Shown here one piece after another: positions 26,468 through 34,287 of a stretch of 64,000 bases of DNA (position 1 is the stretch's first letter; the number at the start of each line of letters is the position of its first letter). The stretch comes from UBA2040 sp963977135. GTDB lineage: Bacteria > Bacteroidota > Bacteroidia > Flavobacteriales_D > Crocinitomicaceae. Made by a program: the position numbers and the translations under genes. The notes beneath the pieces are model-generated. The model worked only from the letters and a program-made list of their open reading frames with translations, was not told the origin of the DNA and made no database searches. Where the stretch lies: contig CAXBNN010000005.1 of the NCBI GenBank assembly GCA_963977135.1, positions 62,001-126,000 on the forward strand, read 5' to 3'.

Positions 26468-27565
26468 CTATTCCATCTCCATATTGTGACCTTTTCGCTT
26501 CTCTTTCACGCTTATTTTTAGCGGGTTGAGACTAATTTCTTTTAGCCATTTTTGCTTTCTATAAATGTCCATTGCTAAATAAATTGCATTGCGCATCGAT
26601 TGAGCCGATGCTTTATCTTGTCCTGCAATGTCAAAAGCGGTACCGTGATCAGGTGATGTTCTTACGATTGGCAAACCAGCCGTGAAATTTACTCCTTCGT
26701 CAAAGGCGAGAGCTTTGAACGGTGTTAATCCTTGGTCGTGATACATGGCAAGAATGGCGTCATACTGGTGTAAGGCTACTGATCCGAAAAAGCCATCAGC
26801 TGGAAAAGGACCGTTTACGATAATATCTTTTCCCTTCGCCATGTTAATGGCAGGCGTAATAGTTTCAGATTCCTCTTGCCCCATTTTACCATTCTCTCCA
26901 GCGTGCGGATTGAAACCTAAAACGGCAATGCGAGGACGTTGAATTCCGAAATCGCGCTGTAAACTTTGATTCAAAACTTCAATTTTATCTAGAATTCCTT
27001 CACGAGTCAAAGATTTGCTCACATCTGCTAAAGCGACATGGCTTGTAACTAATGCAACACGCAAATTTTCTGCAACCATCATCATCAAGGCTTCTTTTTG
27101 CCCGGCTAAGTCGGCTAAATATTCTGTGTGACCAGGAAATTGAAAACCAGCTTTGGCGATTGTTTCTTTAGAAATAGGTGCCGTAACTAGTACATCAATT
27201 TTGTTCGCTGCTAAATCTTTCGTAGCAGCTTCTAATGAAAGGAAAGAATATTTTCCACCCGTTTCGTTTGCCTTACCGTATTCAATTTCGGGTTCTTCAT
27301 CCCAAACTTGAACAACATTTATTTTTTTGCGCCTCGCTTCTGTGGCGTCTTTACAGGAATTGAAAAATATTTCTTCACCTTCAATACTTTTTCTTATAGT
27401 ATTCAAGGTTTTAACGGATCCATATACTATCGGCGTACACCCCTGAAGAATACGATTGTCCATTAAAGATTTAAGCACTACTTCTGGACCAATTCCATTA
27501 ATATCGCCTAGAGAAATTCCAACTTTTATATCGAGAAGGGAATCTTGTTCCTTTTCTTTGTCCAT
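26468..27565 (-). CDS. pdxA: 4-hydroxythreonine-4-phosphate dehydrogenase
   Basis: NAD-dependent step of the DXP-dependent pyridoxal phosphate pathway. 365 aa, slightly longer than usual because of a charged N-terminal leader (about 12 residues) and a basic C-terminal tail. Starts GISLGDINGIGPEVVLK; metal ligands are the His in FPGHTEYLA, the His in MYHDQGLTPFKAL and a third in the ALHQYDAILAM region, as expected for PdxA. It has its own -7 box in the gap after the upstream lipoprotein gene. Confidence 0.95.
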   Translation of the reverse strand: MDKEKEQDSLLDIKVGISLGDINGIGPEVVLKSLMDNRILQGCTPIVYGSVKTLNTIRKSIEGEEIFFNSCKDATEARRKKINVVQVWDEEPEIEYGKANETGGKYSFLSLEAATKDLAANKIDVLVTAPISKETIAKAGFQFPGHTEYLADLAGQKEALMMMVAENLRVALVTSHVALADVSKSLTREGILDKIEVLNQSLQRDFGIQRPRIAVLGFNPHAGENGKMGQEESETITPAINMAKGKDIIVNGPFPADGFFGSVALHQYDAILAMYHDQGLTPFKALAFDEGVNFTAGLPIVRTSPDHGTAFDIAGQDKASAQSMRNAIYLAMDIYRKQKWLKEISLNPLKISVKEKRKGHNMEME

Positions 27566-27582
27566 TTTTTAAACTATTTGTA

Positions 27583-27590
27583 CAAAAATA
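27583..27590 (-). promoter_or_regulatory. pdxA promoter -7 box
   Basis: TATTTTTG on the minus strand fits TAnnTTTG, 17 nt before the ATG; a TTTTG lies 16 nt upstream as a weak -33. Confidence 0.4.
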
Positions 27591-27613
27591 CGATTCTCAG
27601 TCAAACCAAAAAT

Positions 27614-28600
27614 TTATTTTCTGAATTCATAAACGAACTCTTCGCTATTGATTAAGGTCAATTTGCCTTCTGAATTTTCTTTACGGTGATAAATCTTCGT
27701 TGGTGAGAAAAACATGTTGTTTTCAAAGTCAGATATCGTTCGTGTCAAGAAACTATTTTCAGAGAAGGTTGAATCAATAAATCCAATGCAATAACCTCGC
27801 TTATCGTAAGTGAAACTTCTTTTGGAATGGAATGGATAGTCATTTGTTCGAATATTTTTAATGCTTCCTTTCATATATTCGAATTCAACTACGTTGGTTT
27901 CGTTTACTTTATTTCTTACTTGATATATTTTATTTGGAGTTAGACTATTTCCCAATACAAGAATATCTTGCGGATTAGGCCGAATCGTGCGATCAATATC
28001 CACGGGACCCCAATTCTTTTTTTCCGGAATGAAATAAAGATAATCTCCGGTTATTCTATTTTCAAATTCAATGTATCTGTCTTGTTGTTTTTTTCTATCG
28101 TAAAGTGTGTAAACATCTGAGACAGTATATTTATTATTAATCTGGCTATCTTGGTTATATCTCACTTTGGCAAAACCGTCTTTGCCTTTGTCACCTTTTT
28201 CATTCGTATAAATGAATTCAAATTCACTTATTTTTCGGTCGTCGAAATAGAATGCTCGAACTATTTTTTCGATCGAGCCATTTGTGAGGAATAGATATTC
28301 AACCGTTTCGCTTGGCACAACCGCAGTTGAATCACCCTGAGATGCTTCTGTTAAACTTTTTGGGTAAATTATTCTCGTAATTTTTGAAATTTTATTTAGG
28401 GCTATTAAAGAATCACTGAACCAAATAGGGAAGGAATATTCATTTGATAAATCAGAGAAAAGCAAATGATTGCGAATCAAAGAAGGCGGATAGGTTTTTT
28501 TTATATTGAAAAGTTTTCGTTTAACCTCACCATTGCATGAAAACAAAGCCGACCCGAAAAGTAGAGCGATTAAAAAATGGATGGTGGAGCGTTTAATCAT
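27614..28600 (-). CDS. Lipoprotein of unknown function, 328 aa
   Basis: I do not recognise the family. The N-terminus is a lipoprotein signal with lipobox ALFSC (Cys 22), so the mature protein should be lipid-anchored. The rest is beta-rich with repeated short strand patterns (YLFLTNGSIEKIV, FEFIYTNEKG, YIEFENRITG, VEFEYMKGSIKNI), as in lipoproteins that resemble the YD-repeat/MORN-like beta structures, but I see no clear domain. It lies 48 nt upstream of pdxA on the same strand. Confidence 0.68.
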   Translation of the reverse strand: MIKRSTIHFLIALLFGSALFSCNGEVKRKLFNIKKTYPPSLIRNHLLFSDLSNEYSFPIWFSDSLIALNKISKITRIIYPKSLTEASQGDSTAVVPSETVEYLFLTNGSIEKIVRAFYFDDRKISEFEFIYTNEKGDKGKDGFAKVRYNQDSQINNKYTVSDVYTLYDRKKQQDRYIEFENRITGDYLYFIPEKKNWGPVDIDRTIRPNPQDILVLGNSLTPNKIYQVRNKVNETNVVEFEYMKGSIKNIRTNDYPFHSKRSFTYDKRGYCIGFIDSTFSENSFLTRTISDFENNMFFSPTKIYHRKENSEGKLTLINSEEFVYEFRK

Positions 28601-28671
28601 CTGTATGAATTGTACTTGTAGTAAAGTTAAGGTTTCTTTTGGAGATTAGCGAATGGCGGGTTACTGATATT

Positions 28672-28770
28672 TCTCCCTCTGCAGGAGGACAAAGTAAAGT
28701 TGTGGCTTTTAATTTTATTAATTTAGTTTTTAGACCTTCCTCCCCCTTAATCCCCCTCCGAAGGGGGAAA
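28672..28770. repeat. Paired short palindromes of a dispersed Bacteroidota-type repeat
   Basis: Two related 20-mers in the same orientation, at 28672-28691 (TCTCCCTCTGCAGGAGGACA) and 28751-28770 (TCCCCCTCCGAAGGGGGAAA), each able to fold on itself and separated by 59 AT-rich bases. The second is preceded by CCCCCTTAAT, which can pair alternatively with the GGGGG arm. Elements of this look are scattered in many Bacteroidota genomes. Confidence 0.6.
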
Positions 28771-28793
28771 CGATTCAATTCAAATATCTTTTT

Positions 28794-28824
28794 TTTGCCA
28801 CGGCAACTGAATTGCGTACTTTTG
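28794..28824 (+). promoter_or_regulatory. Promoter of ygiQ, near-leaderless
   Basis: TTTG (28794-28797), 19 nt, then TACTTTTG plus C (28817-28825): an ideal Bacteroidota -33/-7 pair. The -7 box ends only 4 nt before the GTG start, so the transcript should begin at or within a few bases of the start codon. Confidence 0.65.
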
Positions 28825-28828
28825 CACT

Positions 28829-30769
28829 GTGATAGATGAACGCCCAATAACAGACTGGTTACCAATTACCAAAAAAGAAGCAGAAAAACGTGGCTGGAAT
28901 GAGCTCGACGTTATACTGATTTCTGGTGACGCTTATGTTGACCATCCTGCTTTTGGGACGGCCGTGGTAGGGCGTATCATAGAATCTGAAGGATTTAAAA
29001 TTGGAATTGTAGCGCAACCAAATTGGAAAGACGATTTGCGCGATTTCAAGAAATTTGGAACACCGAAATATTTCTTTGGAGTTACCGCTGGTTGTATGGA
29101 TTCCATGGTGAACCATTACACGGCCAATAAACGACTTCGCTCAACAGATGCATACACTCCAGGCGGACAAGCTGGTTTTCGACCTGATTATGCAACGACG
29201 ACTTATTCGAAAATATTAAAAGAATTGTACCCAGATGTTCCGGTTTTGATAGGTGGAATTGAAGCTTCTTTGCGGAGAGTTACGCATTATGATTATTGGG
29301 AAGATAAATTGTTTCCGACTATTTTAGAGGATTCAAAAGCGGATTTGCTAGTCTACGGAATGGGCGACCAGCCGCTGCGGGAAATACTAAAATTGCTCAA
29401 AAAAGGCGTTCCATTTGAAAACTTGAGAACCCTTAAACAAGTTGCTTTCATTCAAGAAGAAAACGAAGAATTACCAAAAAACAAATCATGGAATACGGTA
29501 GAATTATCGAGCCACGAAGAATGTTTGGAGGATAAAATAAAATATGCTGCCAATTTTAAGGTGGTTGAGGTTGAATCGAATAAATGGGAAGCAAACCGAA
29601 TAACTCAAAAAGTTGGTAAACGTACTTTGGTTATCAATCCTCCATATAAAACGATGGACGAAAAGGAAATTGATGAATCTTTCGATTTACCATACACCAG
29701 AGCGCCGCATCCGAAATACAAAAATAGAGGAGCGATTCCAGCTTTCGACATGATTAAATTTTCCATCAACATGCATCGTGGATGTTTTGGTGGATGTTCA
29801 TTCTGCACTATTTCTGCACACCAAGGAAAATTCATTGCTTCACGCAGTGAAAAATCCATTTTGAAGGAAGTAGAGCAAGTGGTAAATGATCCTACTTTCA
29901 AAGGTTATATTTCAGATTTAGGTGGTCCTTCTGCCAACATGTACAAAATGAAAGGGAAGGTTGAAGCGATTTGCGCGAGATGCACAAGTCCGAGTTGCAT
30001 ACACCCAGTTATTTGCAACAATCTAGACACTTCTCACAAGCCGATGACGGAACTTTATCGCAAAGTTGATGCGCATCCTAAAGTGAAAAAAGCATTTGTT
30101 GGTTCAGGAATTCGCTATGACTTACTGGTCGATGATTTCAATAAGAATAATGATGACGGCAACCATGACGAGTATATTGAACAAGTTGTGACACGCCACG
30201 TCAGCGGACGATTAAAAGTTGCGCCCGAGCACACATCAGATGCAACCTTGCGTGTAATGCGTAAGCCGTCTTTCAAATATTTCCACAAATTCAAGGAAAA
30301 ATACGAGAAGATATCTGAAAAACATGGACTAAAACAGCAGTTGATTCCTTATTTCATAAGTTCGCACCCAGGTTGCGAAGAGCAAGATATGGCCAACTTG
30401 GCTGCTGAAACCAAGGACATGGGATTCCAATTGGAACAAGTGCAGGATTTCACGCCAACACCAATGACGGTTGCCACGGTAATCTATTATTCTGGAGTTC
30501 ACCCGTACACTTTGAAACCTATAGAAACCGTTAAAGACAAAGAAGAAAAGTTGAATCAACGTCGTTTCTTTTTCTGGTATAAGCGCGAGAATAGAGACTA
30601 TATCCGTCAGTCACTTCAAAAAGCCAAAAGACCCGAATTAATTGAAAAATTATTAGGTGAATCTGCTGGAGCAGCAAAACAACAACACGTGCCGCCAAGA
30701 CCAAATGATTCTAAAAAGCCCGTTCCTAAGTGGCTCGAGGAAAGAAGAAAAAAGGGTAGGAAGGATTAG
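28829..30769 (+). CDS. ygiQ: YgiQ-family radical SAM protein
   Basis: 646-aa cytoplasmic iron-sulfur protein of the UPF0313 family; the reaction is not established. The N-terminal domain has WNELDVILISGDAYVDHPAFG, the B12-like fold typical of YgiQ; the radical-SAM motif is C-x3-C-x2-C in CFGGCSFC near residue 320, and the C-terminal third has the extra TPTPMTVATVIYYSG segment, ending in a basic tail. The start is GTG at 28829: a stop lies seven codons upstream and no ATG occurs before essential family sequence. It is transcribed from a promoter directly abutting the start codon. Confidence 0.93.
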   Translation: MIDERPITDWLPITKKEAEKRGWNELDVILISGDAYVDHPAFGTAVVGRIIESEGFKIGIVAQPNWKDDLRDFKKFGTPKYFFGVTAGCMDSMVNHYTANKRLRSTDAYTPGGQAGFRPDYATTTYSKILKELYPDVPVLIGGIEASLRRVTHYDYWEDKLFPTILEDSKADLLVYGMGDQPLREILKLLKKGVPFENLRTLKQVAFIQEENEELPKNKSWNTVELSSHEECLEDKIKYAANFKVVEVESNKWEANRITQKVGKRTLVINPPYKTMDEKEIDESFDLPYTRAPHPKYKNRGAIPAFDMIKFSINMHRGCFGGCSFCTISAHQGKFIASRSEKSILKEVEQVVNDPTFKGYISDLGGPSANMYKMKGKVEAICARCTSPSCIHPVICNNLDTSHKPMTELYRKVDAHPKVKKAFVGSGIRYDLLVDDFNKNNDDGNHDEYIEQVVTRHVSGRLKVAPEHTSDATLRVMRKPSFKYFHKFKEKYEKISEKHGLKQQLIPYFISSHPGCEEQDMANLAAETKDMGFQLEQVQDFTPTPMTVATVIYYSGVHPYTLKPIETVKDKEEKLNQRRFFFWYKRENRDYIRQSLQKAKRPELIEKLLGESAGAAKQQHVPPRPNDSKKPVPKWLEERRKKGRKD

Positions 30770-31140
30770 TTTTTGGAATAGAATTTCTTCTGCAGTCTCC
30801 AAAATAAAAAACCGCCAAGTATATACATTAGCACATCCCATAAATCGCTTGTATAAGGGTGAATGTGACTTTTGTATTTTGGTAAATACCATTCAAAATA
30901 GATGGAAACCAACACGATTTGAGTGAAAATTAGTGCTGGTGAAATTGTTATTGTATTGTCACGTTTTAAAAAACGAATGATGATTAAAGCAAACAAACAC
31001 ATCGTAGGCACGAAGAGTAAATCGGTTAAATAATATTTAATAAATAGTGGTGCGTCGACCCAATTCGTGCGTATAAATCTAACGAGAAAGTAAAATCCGA
31101 AAAATCCGAAAAACCAAAACGTTAATTTGTATTTACCCAT
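30766..31140 (-). CDS. Small membrane protein (VanZ-like size), 124 aa
   Basis: Four predicted transmembrane helices (about 8-24, 39-58, 70-86, 98-117) with a YYLTDLLFVPTMC segment and a FEWYLPKYKSHIHPYTSDLWDVLMY loop. Proteins like this in Bacteroidota are sometimes labelled magnesium citrate secondary transporter, a name I cannot support from the sequence; VanZ-like is an alternative. It overlaps the zinc-ribbon gene by 8 nt, so the two are cotranscribed. Its end overlaps the ygiQ stop (convergent). Confidence 0.65.
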   Translation of the reverse strand: MGKYKLTFWFFGFFGFYFLVRFIRTNWVDAPLFIKYYLTDLLFVPTMCLFALIIIRFLKRDNTITISPALIFTQIVLVSIYFEWYLPKYKSHIHPYTSDLWDVLMYILGGFLFWRLQKKFYSKN

Positions 31141-31426
31141 TTGGCGATGCGGCTAAATATGCGAAAAAGGAAGCTATACCTAGAAAAATTACGGCAATGG
31201 TGCGAAGAACTTTGTACAATACACGTAATAACCAAAAGCGCGAATTTTTCCATTTCTCAAGAAAAATATCCAAAGGTGGCAGAGGAGTGGATTTTCGAAT
31301 TTCCTCTCGAACTTCTTCTCGTTTTATTTCAATAAGCTCCGGAGAAAGCAATTCACCACAATTCCGACAATTGTCTTCGTCTTGGTTCCAAGTGCTACAT
31401 TTCGGACATTTTCTTTCGACTCCCAT
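31133..31426 (-). CDS. Zinc-ribbon protein with C-terminal membrane helix
   Basis: 97 aa from the ATG at 31426. A rubredoxin-like knuckle CPKC-x9-CRNC (residues 7-23) is followed by a charged helix rich in Glu/Arg (about 30-48) and one transmembrane helix near the end (about 77-93). Longer in-frame starts would run through the AATTACG inverted repeat and are rejected. Probably a tail-anchored regulatory or scaffold protein; function unknown. It overlaps the downstream membrane protein gene by 8 nt. Confidence 0.7.
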   Translation of the reverse strand: MGVERKCPKCSTWNQDEDNCRNCGELLSPELIEIKREEVREEIRKSTPLPPLDIFLEKWKNSRFWLLRVLYKVLRTIAVIFLGIASFFAYLAASPNG

Positions 31427-31440
31427 ATTCTCAAAATTAC

Positions 31441-31472
31441 GAATTACGAATTGTTCCGCCAATTCGTAATTC
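31441..31472. repeat. Perfect 13-bp inverted repeat in the ftsX upstream region
   Basis: GAATTACGAATTG (31441-31453) and CAATTCGTAATTC (31460-31472) with a 6-nt loop; further partial copies of the ACGAATT unit flank it (31434-31440 and 31478-31487). It lies between the divergent zinc-ribbon and ftsX genes. Confidence 0.7.
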
Positions 31473-31565
31473 TCACATTCGTAATTGGATACCGTGAATA
31501 ACTTTGTTTGAAACCTTTTCCCAACCAAATTATGTCAAACTGAAATTGTTTTACTTTCGTAAAGT

Positions 31566-32456
31566 ATGAGTAAAAGATTAGACAAGTACAATCGACGGGG
31601 TGTTCGAACTAGTTACGTATCTACCGTTGTAGGGATTTCTTTGGTTCTGTTTATGATCGGTCTTGTTTTAGGCGGCGTTTTTGGCTTGGATAATGTCCAA
31701 CGTCAGGCGAAAGAAAGCTTGCAAGGTGATTTGTTTTTCAAACCCGAACAAACGGAAGCCGACATAAAACAAATTGAACAAAAGCTTAAATCTTGGTCAG
31801 AATTTAGTGAGGTTTCTTTTGTTTCGCCAGAGCGAGCAATAGAATCATTTACTTCCGACGAACAAAATTCTGAAGAGATTCTGTCCATTTTTGAAGGTGA
31901 AAATCCTTTACCACCGACCATTTCATTTCGACCAAAAGCGCAATTTGCAACCATGGAAGGAATGAATGCCATTGTCAATAAAATAATGACGGAATTTCCC
32001 AATGAAATAGATGAGGTAAATTACGATAAGGCAAGTGTGCAATCCGTTAATTTAGGATTTAAGCAATTTGTCTTTTTGTTTTTAATCGTCGCTTTACTGT
32101 TGATTATCGTTGCTGTTGCCATGATAAATAACACCATACGATTGGCACTATATTCTAAACGATTTACAATCAAAACCATGCAATTGGTTGGTGCAACTAG
32201 TAAGTTTATCCGTCGACCGTTTTTAATTCAATCGATTTTTCAAGGCATCGTTTCAGCAATTTTGGGAATGGCATTGATGGTAACTTTATTTTATGCGCTA
32301 AACAATTTCCTAGAAACAGTTGAAATTAGCTTCGATCCATATACTTTTTCTTTCATCTTTGGTTGTTTGGTGGTGCTAGGTGTAATTATTACATTTGTCT
32401 CAACTTACTTCGCGCTTAACAAATATTTGCGCATGAAGTTGGATGATTTGTACTAA
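31566..32456 (+). CDS. ftsX: Cell division protein FtsX (permease-like)
   Basis: Inner-membrane partner of FtsE that activates peptidoglycan hydrolases at the septum. 296 aa: cytoplasmic start, first transmembrane helix (about 18-40), periplasmic loop with the SEVSFVSPERAIESF segment (about 42-165), then three helices with the conserved INNTIRLALYSKRFTIKTMQLVGAT stretch of FtsX split over about 187-211. No ftsE is adjacent, which is common in Bacteroidota. First gene of the ftsX-DUF3098-uppP-truB run. Confidence 0.93.
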   Translation: MSKRLDKYNRRGVRTSYVSTVVGISLVLFMIGLVLGGVFGLDNVQRQAKESLQGDLFFKPEQTEADIKQIEQKLKSWSEFSEVSFVSPERAIESFTSDEQNSEEILSIFEGENPLPPTISFRPKAQFATMEGMNAIVNKIMTEFPNEIDEVNYDKASVQSVNLGFKQFVFLFLIVALLLIIVAVAMINNTIRLALYSKRFTIKTMQLVGATSKFIRRPFLIQSIFQGIVSAILGMALMVTLFYALNNFLETVEISFDPYTFSFIFGCLVVLGVIITFVSTYFALNKYLRMKLDDLY

Positions 32457-32466
32457 TATTGCAGTT

Positions 32467-32715
32467 ATGGAAAAAATGAAACCTCAATTTGCCTTCCGTC
32501 CGGAAAATTATCGTTTGCTTTTGATTGGTTTAGCGATAAACGTTTTAGGCTTTATTTTAATGATAGGAGGAGGAACAGACGATCCATCTAAATTTGATGG
32601 AGATGCATTGTTTAGCACAACGCGAATTACAATTGCACCTTTCTTAATCGTTGCTGGATATGTGGTTATCATTTTTTCAATCATGCGTAAACCAAAAAAC
32701 GCAGAAAAAGAATAA
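32467..32715 (+). CDS. DUF3098 small membrane protein
   Basis: 82 aa from the ATG at 32467, 10 nt after ftsX. Two transmembrane helices (about 16-36 and 58-76) and the family segments FRPENYRLLLIGL and GGGTDDPSKFDGDALFS. DUF3098 genes lie between ftsX and uppP in many Bacteroidota, suggesting a role in division or wall assembly, which is unproven. Confidence 0.85.
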   Translation: MEKMKPQFAFRPENYRLLLIGLAINVLGFILMIGGGTDDPSKFDGDALFSTTRITIAPFLIVAGYVVIIFSIMRKPKNAEKE

Positions 32716-32724
32716 GCCTTCTAA

Positions 32725-33534
32725 ATGGATTTTCTTCAAGCACTAATTCTCGCAATCATTGAAGGATTGACGGAGTTTTTACCCGTTTCTTCAACTGCCC
32801 ATATGATTTTTATTAGTTCCTTTTATGGAACTGAAGGAGACGAATTCGTAAAAATGTTTCAAGTTTCCATACAGTTTGGAGCCATACTTTCCGTTGTAGC
32901 TTTGTATTGGAAAAAGTTTTTCAATTTCAATAATATGAATTTCTACTACAAGCTTGCAGCAGCAGTAGTTCCAGCACTTATTCTAGGCAAACTTTTTGAC
33001 GATAAAATTGAAGCAATACTGGAAAAACCCTTGCCTATTGCGATTGCATTGGTTTTGGGTGGAATTGTCCTGTTGTTCATAGATAAACTATTCAAAAACA
33101 CGACAATCGACACCGAGGAAAAAATAACTTTCCGAAAAGCAATCACCATTGGTTTTTGGCAGTGTTTGGCCATGATGCCTGGAACCAGTCGTTCTGCAGC
33201 TTCAATAATTGGAGGAATGCAACAAGGTTTGACAAGAAAAATGGCAGCAGAATTTAGCTTCTTTTTGGCAGTTCCTACGATGTTAGCCGTAACGTGTTAT
33301 TCCCTTTTTCTGAAAGATTGGATGTATCAAGGTGCCGAACAAAAAGGCTATGAAATGATTACTGCATCATCAGGAAACATTGCATTTTTTATTATGGGTA
33401 ATGTTATTGCCTTTATCGTTGCAGGATTGGCAATTAAACTCTTCATTGGACTTATCGAAAAATACGGCTTCAAAATTTGGGGCTGGTACAGAATTATTGT
33501 AGGTCTTGCATTGATTGCCTTTTTCTCAATGTAA
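32725..33534 (+). CDS. uppP: Undecaprenyl-diphosphatase
   Basis: Recycles the lipid carrier for peptidoglycan by dephosphorylating undecaprenyl pyrophosphate. 269 aa, about eight membrane helices. Catalytic motifs: EGLTEFLPVSSTAH (residues 14-27) and PGTSRSAASIIGG (about 152-164). It sits 9 nt after DUF3098, and its stop TAA shares a base with the truB ATG (TAATG). Confidence 0.96.
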   Translation: MDFLQALILAIIEGLTEFLPVSSTAHMIFISSFYGTEGDEFVKMFQVSIQFGAILSVVALYWKKFFNFNNMNFYYKLAAAVVPALILGKLFDDKIEAILEKPLPIAIALVLGGIVLLFIDKLFKNTTIDTEEKITFRKAITIGFWQCLAMMPGTSRSAASIIGGMQQGLTRKMAAEFSFFLAVPTMLAVTCYSLFLKDWMYQGAEQKGYEMITASSGNIAFFIMGNVIAFIVAGLAIKLFIGLIEKYGFKIWGWYRIIVGLALIAFFSM

Positions 33535-34220
33535 TGATAGATTATTTAGAAGGAATAACCGTTTTAATTGACAAACCCTACAAATGGACATCTTTCGATG
33601 TGGTCAACAAAATGCGTTGGCACCTAAAACAGAAATTAGGAATTAAAAAAATCAAGGTTGGACACGCAGGAACTTTGGATCCTTTGGCAACAGGTCTTCT
33701 AATCATTTGCATAGGCAAAGACACAAAGAAGATTGACAGTTTCATGGGTGGAATGAAAACCTACACGGGTACGTTTCTTCTCGGAAAAACAACGCCTTGT
33801 TACGATTTAGAACAAGACTTCGACGCTGAATATCCAACAGAACATATTACTTCAGAAGAGATTCAAAAAGTCGTTGAAGGCTTCATCGGTGTTCAAGAAC
33901 AAATGCCACCTATTTTCTCCGCAAAGCAAGTCGATGGCAAACGTGCTTATGATTTGGCAAGAGCAGGAAAAGCAGTCGAATTGAAGACCAATACCATTGA
34001 AATTCATTCATTTACAGTCGATACATCTCGTTTTCCAGAAATAGATTTTGAAATCTCTTGTTCCAAAGGAACTTACATACGCTCTATTGCGAACGATTTT
34101 GGTGAAAAATTAAATAGCGGAGCAACCTTAATTGCCTTGAGAAGAACCAAATCTGGCGATTTCGATATTAAAAATGCTTTTGAAGTTGAGAAATGGATAG
34201 CGGAATTGAAAAACAGTTGA
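33534..34220 (+). CDS. truB: tRNA pseudouridine-55 synthase
   Basis: Makes pseudouridine 55 in the T-loop of tRNA. 228 aa from the ATG at 33534, overlapping the uppP stop by 1 nt; longer in-frame starts are inside uppP. The catalytic Asp is in GHAGTLDPLATGLL (about 44-57); FSAKQVDGKRAYDLAR is the second hallmark. It lacks the longer C-terminal PUA extension found in E. coli TruB, as usual for this phylum. Confidence 0.96.
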   Translation: MIDYLEGITVLIDKPYKWTSFDVVNKMRWHLKQKLGIKKIKVGHAGTLDPLATGLLIICIGKDTKKIDSFMGGMKTYTGTFLLGKTTPCYDLEQDFDAEYPTEHITSEEIQKVVEGFIGVQEQMPPIFSAKQVDGKRAYDLARAGKAVELKTNTIEIHSFTVDTSRFPEIDFEISCSKGTYIRSIANDFGEKLNSGATLIALRRTKSGDFDIKNAFEVEKWIAELKNS

Positions 34221-34287
34221 TTTAATACAACTTTTTTCGATTTCGTTTCGTCATAGTGTAGTAATTTTACCACACATTTTAGAAACT

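Noticed and set aside
28593..28865. 90-codon minus-strand frame containing PLRRGIKGEE-like sequence
   Set aside because: It is made by translating the palindromic repeat and the ygiQ promoter; the same kind of false peptide arises wherever this repeat occurs.
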